Shown here: positions 44,719-51,994 of the stretch, in pieces | Numbering within the stretch: the stretch's first letter is position 1 | Layout: each line of letters begins with the position of its first letter | Assembly (NCBI RefSeq): GCF_018618755.1 | Contig: NZ_JACSMR010000008.1 | Span: 62,001 to 126,000, forward strand | DNA: 64,000 nucleotides | Direction: 5' to 3' | Source of the DNA: Exiguobacterium sp. s193 | GTDB taxonomy: Bacteria > Bacillota > Bacilli > Exiguobacteriales > Exiguobacteriaceae | Notes under the pieces: generated by a model | What the model was told of the DNA's origin: nothing | The model's input: only the letters and a program-made list of their open reading frames with translations | The model's database searches: none | Position numbers and translations under genes: made by a program

Positions 44719-44879
44719 ATATTCCTCCTGAATAAAAATAATTAATTGAAGATAATTACATATAAAATATTACATTAAAAAAATGAATTGTGAAAACATA
44801 AAAATATTCGTCTGATTTTTATGTATAGCTATTTTGTATTTCAAAGTGACGATTACTGATTCGAGAGGAGTAAGAATAG

Positions 44880-47015
44880 ATGAGTGATGTAAGTGAGACA
44901 ATTCTTCTCGAATATTTTATAGGAGAAAATGCAATCACAGATGAAGAAGCTATTGCTTTACAAGATGCCAAAAAAAGGTTCTATGAAGGTCTGGTGATTG
45001 GCAAGGATATGATACTGAACGATGGGAATAAGTTGGTGAAAGAAAAGGGGAAGAGGCTCTGGGGTGTCCTCAAAAAGAGGGGGTACGAGGGACTCCCTCA
45101 CGGCATCCAAGTTGATTTTCGACGAGAAGGAGAGAATATCGTGGTCCGTCTAGTGCTCCAATGTCGATACGCGACAAGGGAGAGAGGACGTCGTCCTTCG
45201 AAAGAAGACTTGATCAGACACGGTCATCTTTTAGACGCTCCATTCCTAGAAGGTGACGAGTTTCATTATGTTACCGAACTGGGGTCGCAAGCTCCTGACC
45301 TGTTGAGAAAACAAATCAAGAATGGGGAAAATAAGAAGATAGAGCTGGTCTACACACACATCGCTAATGCTCAAGGAGAAACACAAGACCGAAAGCTGTC
45401 AGACGGGTTGCGCAGGGCGATTGAAAAAATCATACCAAGTTACGAAGCGATACTTGAGGTCGTTCCTTCACTTGTCGAGGAGCAAGTTCCAGCCGAAGTC
45501 AAAAACCTTGAAGGGGGAAAAGCAGTGCATCCGAAGAACATGATTCTACAGGGGCCGCCAGGTACCGGGAAAACATATCATACGGTCCTATATGCCGTCG
45601 CCATCATCGAAGGAAAGGCGATAAATGAAATCAACGAGGAAGGATACGCAGAAGTGAAAAAAAGATATGCGACATATCGTGACGAGAATCGCATCGCCTT
45701 CACGACCTTCCACCAGTCCTATGGCTACGAGGAATTCATCGAAGGTATCAAGCCTGTGGTGACGGCAGGTTCGAACGAGGTCGGGTTCAACATCGAGTCG
45801 GGCATCTTCAAAGAGTTCTGTGATCTTGCTGCTGCCGACCATCGCTTCGGAGGACATGACGTCTCGATTGACGCCGATGCACGTATCTGGAAGGTCTCCT
45901 TAGGTGGAGCAGGCGAACATCCTCTCAAGGAATCGTGCTTCAAAGATGGGATGATGCGAATCGGTTGGGATGGATTCGGTGAAGATCCGTTCATGGGTTC
46001 ATCTTCCATGAATCCATCCGAGCGTAGCGTCCTGAATTATTTCTACGAGACGATGGAAGTGGGCGATATCGTTCTCTCGTTGAAGGACGAACATCGTATC
46101 GATGGCATCGGCATCATCGATGGGGATGCCGAGTGGTTAGAAGATGAAGCGCGATACAAGCGTAGCCGCAAGGTGAACTGGCTAGCTAAGAACATATCGC
46201 TCGACATCTACGAAATGAACTTGCGGAAAAAATTGACGCAGAAGACCGTCTATCCCTTGGATCGTCTATCCGTATCCCAAGTCGAGCGCATGCTGGAAGA
46301 GGAATCCGGAATCCGGGAACTGGACGATCAGAGCGAGAGACCATACGTGTTCATCGTCGATGAAATCAACCGTGGGAACATCTCGAAGATTCTTGGGGAG
46401 CTCATCACGTTAATCGAGCCCTCGAAACGCCTAGGTGAGGTCGAGGAGACGCTCGTCAAGCTACCCTATTCGAAGAAGGAGTTCGGCGTACCGAATAACA
46501 TCTACATCATCGGGACGATGAACACAGCAGATCGTTCCATCGCGTTGATGGACACCGCGTTACGGAGAAGATTCCGATTCATCGAGATGTCTCCTGATCC
46601 TTCAATACTCCAGGGCGTCTCCGTCGGAGGAGTCGACCTGGAGTGCCTGCTCGACGTCATGAACCGCCGGATTGAGGCGTTGTATGATCGGGATCATATG
46701 ATAGGGCATGCCTATTTCACTGGACTGTCATCAGACGATGATGTAGATGCGCTTAAGGAAATCTTCCTCAAGTCAATCATTCCGCTTCTGCAGGAGTACT
46801 TCTTCGATGATCATGAGAAAATCAGGGCCGTGCTTGGTGACGACCAACGGAAGAACGGACCACAAATTTTGATGGAACGTCCCGATTTGTCTAAGCTGTT
46901 CGGTTCGTCCATCTATAATATGGACCTCGAGAAAACGTATCGCATTAACTCCGAGGCGCTCGACCATCGAGAAGTATATGAAGCGATTTATGCAGGTCAT
47001 CATGCGAAAGTCTGA
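44880..47015 (+). CDS. mcrB: McrB-family GTPase with EVE-like insertion
   Basis: 711 residues, GAGAGGAG nine bases before ATG 44880. McrB is the AAA+ GTPase motor that drives McrC to cut DNA carrying modified cytosine. Walker A is LQGPPGTGKTY (~222-232), TFHQSYGYEEFIEGI follows, Walker B is FIVDEINRGNISK (~489-501) and the McrB signature is GTMNTADRSIALMDTALRRRF (~543-563). Between the Walker motifs, ~325-465, lies an inserted domain (IWKVSLGGAGE, MRIGWDGFG, VGDIVLSL, GIGIIDGDAEW) that fits the EVE/PUA fold, a base reader placed inside the motor. The N-terminal ~200 residues form a separate, unrecognised DNA-binding candidate. mcrC follows with overlap. Confidence 0.88.
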   Translation: MSDVSETILLEYFIGENAITDEEAIALQDAKKRFYEGLVIGKDMILNDGNKLVKEKGKRLWGVLKKRGYEGLPHGIQVDFRREGENIVVRLVLQCRYATRERGRRPSKEDLIRHGHLLDAPFLEGDEFHYVTELGSQAPDLLRKQIKNGENKKIELVYTHIANAQGETQDRKLSDGLRRAIEKIIPSYEAILEVVPSLVEEQVPAEVKNLEGGKAVHPKNMILQGPPGTGKTYHTVLYAVAIIEGKAINEINEEGYAEVKKRYATYRDENRIAFTTFHQSYGYEEFIEGIKPVVTAGSNEVGFNIESGIFKEFCDLAAADHRFGGHDVSIDADARIWKVSLGGAGEHPLKESCFKDGMMRIGWDGFGEDPFMGSSSMNPSERSVLNYFYETMEVGDIVLSLKDEHRIDGIGIIDGDAEWLEDEARYKRSRKVNWLAKNISLDIYEMNLRKKLTQKTVYPLDRLSVSQVERMLEEESGIRELDDQSERPYVFIVDEINRGNISKILGELITLIEPSKRLGEVEETLVKLPYSKKEFGVPNNIYIIGTMNTADRSIALMDTALRRRFRFIEMSPDPSILQGVSVGGVDLECLLDVMNRRIEALYDRDHMIGHAYFTGLSSDDDVDALKEIFLKSIIPLLQEYFFDDHEKIRAVLGDDQRKNGPQILMERPDLSKLFGSSIYNMDLEKTYRINSEALDHREVYEAIYAGHHAKV

Positions 47016-48273
47016 TGTCATCGAGGTTATGGAGTATGAAGCCATCGTGTACAAAGGACCGGGAAGGAAAGTCGACAAGGATACGTTCGAGGAACTCGAG
47101 GAGCTCATGCTCGAACTATCTTCGGAAGGAAGGGATGGACTAGATTTTTTGTCTCTGTCATCACGCAAGGGTATCGGCAAGGTCATCCGGGCAAGGAACT
47201 ACGTCGGCGTCCTGCAGATGCCTAGTGGCCGACAGCTCCAAATCCTTCCGAAAATCCATGCGACGAAGGTCGACTCAAGGGCTGCCATGCTCAAGATGTT
47301 GAAGACGATGCGTGAGTTCCCGAGTAAGTCGTTCGACGCGACGAATCTCGGAAGCTCAAAAATGTCTATGTTCGAAATCTATATCAAGCTCTTTCTGAAG
47401 GAGGTGTCCCTCCTGGTCAGGAAAGGCCTGAAATCAGATTATCGTCAGCTTGAGGAGAACGTGCGTTTCTACAAAGGGAAAATGAACTTCGCGCGTCAAC
47501 TCACAATCAATCACGTGCATAAAGAAAGGTTCTTCGTCACATACGACGAGTACGGAATCGATTGCGCCGAAAATCGAATTTTGAAGAAGGCTTTACTGAA
47601 AATCATCGGCGTTGCGACGGATGCGAAGAATCGAAAAGAGGCGAGGAGGTTATTGGAATACTTCGAGGGAGCGACCGAGAACCACGCGGTGGCGAAAGAC
47701 TTCTCCAGCATCTTTGATAGCCGGAAGAACAGACATTATCAGATTCCGTTAGGATGGGCAAGACTGCTCTTGAACGACTCCAACGTATCCAACACCACTG
47801 GTAATTTGAATACGCAGTCCCTGCTGTTCTCGGTGAATCAACTGTTCGAGAGTTACGTCGGAAAAATAATCGAGCATCACCTCGGTGAGAAGTGGGAGAT
47901 ATCCCTGAAAGGACCCATCGAATATCTATTCGAAAGTGGTTCGTTCAGACTCATCCCTGACATAGTAGTGAAGTATCAAGACAAGAGGGATGGGAGAAAG
48001 AGAACGCGAATCATCGATACGAAATGGAAGGTCCTTGATCATAAAAGTGCTAATTTTGGGATTTCCTCGAGCGACATGTATCAGATGTTCGCGTACGCTA
48101 AGAAATACTCTTGCGAACAGGTCGTGATGATTTATCCGCTCGTGGAGAGCATCCCTGATGGTATAAGGGATGTCAAATATACTGACGGTGATGTCACCGT
48201 GCATATCTATCTGTTCGATTGCGTGAATGGAGAGGAGGACTTGTTCTGCTTCCTCGAAGGCTTGGATTCATAG
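46978..48273 (+). CDS. mcrC: McrC-family nuclease subunit
   Basis: Up to 431 residues overlapping the mcrB 3' end; in-frame ATGs at 46978, 46990 and 47002 are all possible, none with a strong ribosome site. The N-terminal half has the McrC five-strand bridge region (NYVGVLQMPSGRQLQILPKI) that contacts the McrB ring. The C-terminal PD-(D/E)XK nuclease is intact: FRLIPDIVV (~321-329, Asp) and TRIIDTKWK (~342-350, D-x-K), followed by SSDMYQMFAYAKKY. With McrB it forms a modification-dependent endonuclease. In this window it coexists with an active-looking cytosine methyltransferase, so its target must differ from that enzyme's product. Confidence 0.9.
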   Translation: MKRFMQVIMRKSDVIEVMEYEAIVYKGPGRKVDKDTFEELEELMLELSSEGRDGLDFLSLSSRKGIGKVIRARNYVGVLQMPSGRQLQILPKIHATKVDSRAAMLKMLKTMREFPSKSFDATNLGSSKMSMFEIYIKLFLKEVSLLVRKGLKSDYRQLEENVRFYKGKMNFARQLTINHVHKERFFVTYDEYGIDCAENRILKKALLKIIGVATDAKNRKEARRLLEYFEGATENHAVAKDFSSIFDSRKNRHYQIPLGWARLLLNDSNVSNTTGNLNTQSLLFSVNQLFESYVGKIIEHHLGEKWEISLKGPIEYLFESGSFRLIPDIVVKYQDKRDGRKRTRIIDTKWKVLDHKSANFGISSSDMYQMFAYAKKYSCEQVVMIYPLVESIPDGIRDVKYTDGDVTVHIYLFDCVNGEEDLFCFLEGLDS

Positions 48274-48291
48274 AGATGAGCGTTGAGGTGA

Positions 48292-48990
48292 GATGAGGGA
48301 ATCAACGAAGAGGAGAAAGAAGATTCGTCTACGTTCCAACAGTTGATATTCGAGGACACAGAGCCTTATGTCTCGATCGAACTTCACTATGTCAATATCG
48401 ATAAGAAGACAATTGCTTTTCTGGAATTGAAAAATCCGAAGGAACAACCTTACATGATGAGAAAGAAGTTCAACAATCTTCATGAAGGACTCTGTTATGT
48501 CCGTAGAGGATCTCAGCAGGGGCATGCGATGAGACAAGACTTCATCCGTTTCGCAACGAGAAAGGAAAATTTTGAATTGTCGATTGTGGACGGATATTTA
48601 CGTGCTTTGAACGATTGACAGGATTTTTCATCCCTGAAGTGTAGAATCAGGAATCTCACTTCTTTTCCAGTCATGATTACTGATGGATATCTTGAAGTTC
48701 TTGACTCCGAAAAAGTTTTGTCGAAAATGATGCTATATGGATTTGAAGAAGATGTGATTGGCGCCGACTTTAAGATGGAACTTCGTCCGATGTCGGAGAA
48801 GTATGTGGACCTGCACTTCAGCTTTGGTTCTTCGGATGTCGTAAGGATGCGGATGGATGAATCAGGAATCCTGAATTCAGGAATTCGTCTGAGAGTCGTG
48901 CTAATCGACTCTTCCGAGAATACATATGTAGCTATCCATGAAGAAGCTTTTGTATCGGTACGAGGGGAGTTCCTATGGAAGGTACGCTAA
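48292..48990 (+). pseudogene. Decayed AlbA_2 (Schlafen-like) domain protein
   Basis: A single frame from 48292 to TAA at 48988-48990, interrupted by TGA at 48616-48618. The first part (EPYVSIELHYVNIDKKTIAF, then KKFNNLHEGLCYVRRGS and MRQDFIRFA) is the C-terminal half of an AlbA_2/Slf-AAA_4 domain with the characteristic Y-x-R-x-G-S. The N-terminal part with the E...EFK motif and any start codon is missing. After the TGA the frame continues as an Ig-like tail (CRIRNLTSFPVMITDGYLEV; RVVLIDSSENTYVAIHEE). Truncation plus stop argue for a dead gene, although the second piece has ATG 48673. Confidence 0.6.
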
Positions 48991-49122
48991 TCACCAAATT
49001 TTTCGAATGAGAGTACGTTTCATGAATACTCTACAGGACGGCTGGACTTTCTACATATACAAAGACGTAAGGGGAAATGACGAAGAACGGATTTTTTGAC
49101 ATAACATAAGACGGACGAGAAG

Positions 49123-49156
49123 CGGCCCATTCGACTCATGTCGATGGACCGTTTTT
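49123..49156 (+). terminator. Intrinsic terminator
   Basis: CGGCCCATTCGAC pairs with GTCGATGGACCG (one bulge and one G-T) around a short loop, followed by TTTTT. It closes the McrBC/AlbA_2 direction of transcription. In 49157-49455 I see no convincing gene. Confidence 0.65.
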
Positions 49157-49415
49157 CTCATTCACTTTCGGCTCGTATGCTCATCTTCTCTTTTGATACG
49201 ACGGATTCGTCGCTGGAAGCATCGAGTGTGAAGCAAAGAAAGCCCAATAAAAGATGAAGGATTATTGATTCGATAAAAGATAGGGACGTGAGAATGAAGA
49301 TTTCTATGATACCAATCTCATTCGCTAAACTGATGGAATTAAGGGCGATGAATAAAATGAAATGGATGATGAATGCAATTTTGTTCACTTCATGTGGATC
49401 CTTTCTTGATGCAAG

Positions 49416-49439
49416 TATGTATACATTTCGACGTCGAAT
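49416..49439. repeat. Partial copy of the TTCGACGTCGAA palindrome
   Basis: TATGTATACATTTCGACGTC followed by GAAT repeats the left arm and centre of the perfect palindrome at 50918-50951 but lacks the matching right arm. It lies just beyond the 3' end of the YolD-like gene, where a terminator might once have been. Confidence 0.5.
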
Positions 49440-49455
49440 CGCTCTTCTTCACGGA

Positions 49456-49809
49456 TTACCTCATGGTAAGCAATAGATGGGCATGTCGTAGGTGCGAACC
49501 TTCATCTCGCATGTAGTTGTGATGCGATGATGAGGAAGTGCTCATGTGGCGAAGAGTCAATTGGTGACGTTGAAAATCGATTCCCTCTATATATACAAGT
49601 TCTGTCGAGTTCCTTGAATCATCCGACGTCCGAAAATATAATGGAATTCTCTCACGTAAAGCCATGAACATGATGATTTCCATCTGATCCATAATAGAGA
49701 CGGAAGAATCGTCTCGAAGTGCAATGCTCTCGTCCAATGACAGACGGACTACTGGATTCATGATATTCGGGGACGTGAGGGGAATGATTTCTTTTTGAAG
49801 ATGCTGCAT
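49456..49809 (-). CDS. YolD-like protein under a LexA box
   Basis: 117 residues; minus-strand AAGGAGG six bases before ATG 49809. Composition and pattern (NPVVRLSLDESIAL, IMFMALRERIPLYF, ELVYIEGIDFQRHQLTLRHM) resemble YolD-like proteins of Bacilli, which usually accompany Y-family translesion polymerases (UvrX/ImuB-like). Upstream is a perfect LexA/DinR operator (49830-49841), so induction by DNA damage is expected. No polymerase gene follows; downstream is decayed DNA, so the cassette is incomplete here. The C-terminal ~30 residues (STSSSSHHN...) look unlike the family and may be read-through into non-native sequence. Confidence 0.6.
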   Translation of the reverse strand: MQHLQKEIIPLTSPNIMNPVVRLSLDESIALRDDSSVSIMDQMEIIMFMALRERIPLYFRTSDDSRNSTELVYIEGIDFQRHQLTLRHMSTSSSSHHNYMRDEGSHLRHAHLLLTMR

Positions 49810-49829
49810 GATGAACCTCCTTGTAATAA

Positions 49830-49841
49830 GAACGTATGTTC
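49830..49841. promoter_or_regulatory. LexA/DinR (SOS) operator
   Basis: GAACGTATGTTC matches the Bacillus-type SOS box GAAC-RNRY-GTTC exactly. It lies 21 bases upstream of the YolD-like start, where a repressor would block transcription. Confidence 0.75.
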
Positions 49842-50045
49842 ATATTATGGTGTATAGGAACGATTTCTGCAATCCCATTCAAGAAAATAACTCATGAATA
49901 CTTAAGTTCAAAGCTCAAGATACTTAAAGTATGTCTTCATTTTCGAGTATCTGGGAGAAGGGCGGCAGGGTGATAGGTGGAGGAAGCTTCGTAACTTCCG
50001 GCCACAACTCATACTAAAAGCGAACGATATGAAAGGATCAGATAT

Positions 50046-50784
50046 ATGATAATGAAAACGAAACCCGTATCCCAAGAACGGCTATGGGGAGATGCTCGCT
50101 ACGCGACCTAGCTATTATTTGTCATTGAATGAGATAGGCGAACGCTGGAATACATTTGCTTGATTGAAAGATGAGAGTTCATGTACAGAAGGGGAACGTT
50201 AGCGGACTAGTGGCAGATGAGCGTCACCTCTTCGGAGTCTACACTGGCAGTATGTTCTCACTACTCATCAAAATACTGGATGCAGCCGATGATTTCTCTG
50301 TCCAGGTCCATCCAGACGAGACAGCTAGAAGTTGTGCCATATGATAAGACGGAGTGCTGGTATGTAATTGAAGCTGAAGAGTGAGCAGAACTGACATCGT
50401 TTAATACCACCCGTTCGAAGAAAGAGATGTGCATCCATTGCGACGAAGACGATTGGTAGCTTCTACTCTTGATGAAAGGAGAGTTCTTCTTCGTTCCTAG
50501 TGGGAGGGTACATGCTATTGGAAAAAGAATCGTGATCCCGGAGACACAACAATCTTCCGATACGACCTATCGATTGTATGACTTCGAACGAGAGGATGCG
50601 TCAGGTAATAAGCGGTGGGTACATCAAAAGGTTGGTGGAATTGCCAGAATTTAATGTATATCATGTCCAGGCCTCGAGAGGGTTCGAACTCAGGGCAATA
50701 AATCGTTTCCGGACCATCACGATTTTGTCCGGAGAAGGATACATCGGACGGCTCGAGGTTCGTGCAGGAGACTTTGTTGTATAG
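50046..50784 (+). pseudogene. manA: Mannose-6-phosphate isomerase pseudogene
   Basis: Multiple frames preserve pieces of a Bacillus-type class I ManA. AAAGGAT precedes ATG 50046 and KPVSQERLWGDARYAT runs into a stop. Then come a second-frame piece resembling LLIKILDAADDFSVQVHP (the metal-site Q-V-H-P), KTECWYVIEAEE, and the well-kept FFVPSGRVHAIGKR..IPETQQSSDTTYRLYDF with metal-binding and active-site residues. The C-terminal half is also recognisable up to GDFVV and a TAG at 50782-50784. At least five frameshifts or stops make it non-functional. It is a sugar-metabolism gene unrelated to the defence cargo, so it marks older chromosomal-type DNA in the island. Confidence 0.8.
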
Positions 50785-50917
50785 GAACATCTTTTCAGAT
50801 TGATAGGAATCTAGAATGGATTATGAGTATGTTCCTCTTGATTCGTCCGTCCTCTTATGATTAAGGAACTAAATATGAACCCAGTACCTGTAAGGGGAAA
50901 TATTCAAAAATGATTAG

Positions 50918-50951
50918 AACGTATACATTTCGACGTCGAAATGTATACGTT
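50918..50951. repeat. 34-bp perfect palindrome, terminator-like
   Basis: AACGTATACATTTCGAC (50918-50934) is followed at once by its exact reverse complement (50935-50951) and then TTTTT. It may terminate the manA remnant. The centre TTCGACGTCGAA is shared with 49416-49439 and resembles the centre of the palindrome at 54825-54872. Confidence 0.75.
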
Positions 50952-51008
50952 TTTTCTGAGAAAGATCAGGATTCACTTTATTATAGAAGAGAATGAAAAG
51001 AAAAAAGA

Positions 51009-51040
51009 ACAGTAATGATTCCTAAAAAAATCATTACTGT
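51009..51040 (-). terminator. Intrinsic terminator of the minus-strand small gene
   Basis: ACAGTAATGATT (51009-51020) and AATCATTACTGT (51029-51040) form a perfect 12-bp stem. On the minus strand it is followed by TCTTTTTTCTTTTC. It lies ~100 bases past the stop of the 51139-51411 gene. Confidence 0.75.
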
Positions 51041-51138
51041 CTCTGCGTTAGACATCTGTCACGTCTGAAATATTCAAGACGAAGTCATATCATATCAATT
51101 TAGTTTTAAATCGGAGTCTAGAGGTATTCTACTGAAAA

Positions 51139-51411
51139 TTAATTTACTTCTTCATCTACACCAAACTTATCTGCGGGTGTATCGATTGGGGCAATTTCCA
51201 ACGTTATCGGACTTTGAAGAAGAATGCCTGAGAAAGTCCAGGTGTTCGAAACGTCTACAAACTCGATTTCTGTTAAGTCGTACATTTCTCCAAGATGCCC
51301 GACGACATCTTCGGTCATTTCGTATACAGATGCTCCTTCTGCCATGATTATTCCTTCGTTAATTTCTTTTCCGTTCTTCTGAATGGAGTACTGCATCAAC
51401 TGTTTACTCAT
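51139..51411 (-). CDS. Small hypothetical protein
   Basis: 90 residues, ATG 51411 with a GGAG ~12 bases upstream. Acidic and strand-rich (MQYSIQKNGKEINEGIIMAE, SGILLQSPITLEIAPIDTPA). No family recognised. It has its own good terminator, so it is likely expressed. Divergent from the fourth giant gene. Confidence 0.55.
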   Translation of the reverse strand: MSKQLMQYSIQKNGKEINEGIIMAEGASVYEMTEDVVGHLGEMYDLTEIEFVDVSNTWTFSGILLQSPITLEIAPIDTPADKFGVDEEVN

Positions 51412-51478
51412 TAGTATAAAATCTCCGTTCTTCGTGATTTATTGAGGTCTCGATGTCCTCTTGGCATGCTCAAGACAT

Positions 51479-51510
51479 ATCCATGATGTTCATCGATGAA
51501 CATCATGGAT
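51479..51510. repeat. 32-bp perfect palindrome
   Basis: ATCCATGATGTTCATC (51479-51494) is followed directly by its reverse complement. No T-run follows on the plus strand beyond TTATT. It stands between two divergent genes, where a terminator is not expected, so an operator or protein-binding site is possible. The rest of 51412-51994 is AT-rich promoter-type DNA. Confidence 0.65.
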
Positions 51511-51994
51511 TTATTGCGTGTTCGATGGAGGCCATGAAAAAGGATTGAGGTGAAGTAATCAATCTAAGTAAATTGAACAGGCCGTTATTTCTAAATTTAT
51601 CTACCCCATTCTTATTTTAAACGAATTCATGTCGTATTTTTAAAGAAAGGGGAATTTTTTCTTCGGATGATCGCAGTTAGTAAGACCTTCATAAAAACCA
51701 ACATCATTTCGACTCATTTCATCATAAGATGCTTAAGTAGTACTATTCAAATCTGGACTGTAGCCATCGTATCACTGAATTCGTCATGGTCGAATGCTTA
51801 CTGATGATTAGTGTAATCTTCAAAGAAGACTTTATGCATTTCAAAATGGAGTTGCATAAGCACTATAAAACATGTGGAAATAATAGTAAAATATAGAAAG
51901 ATAATAAAACATGTCCACATTAGGGTCTATATTAGGAATTTACAATGTTTCTGTTCTACGACTCTCACATAGAATGGTTGAAGGAGATTGGCTC

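Noticed and set aside
26797-48990. TGA read as an amino acid (recoding) to explain in-frame stops
   Set aside because: Interrupted genes also have TAG, TAA and frameshifts, and intact genes in the window use TGA as a normal stop.
49158-49388. 76-residue minus-strand hydrophobic ORF
   Set aside because: GTG start without ribosome site, in a stretch of decayed DNA; not supported.
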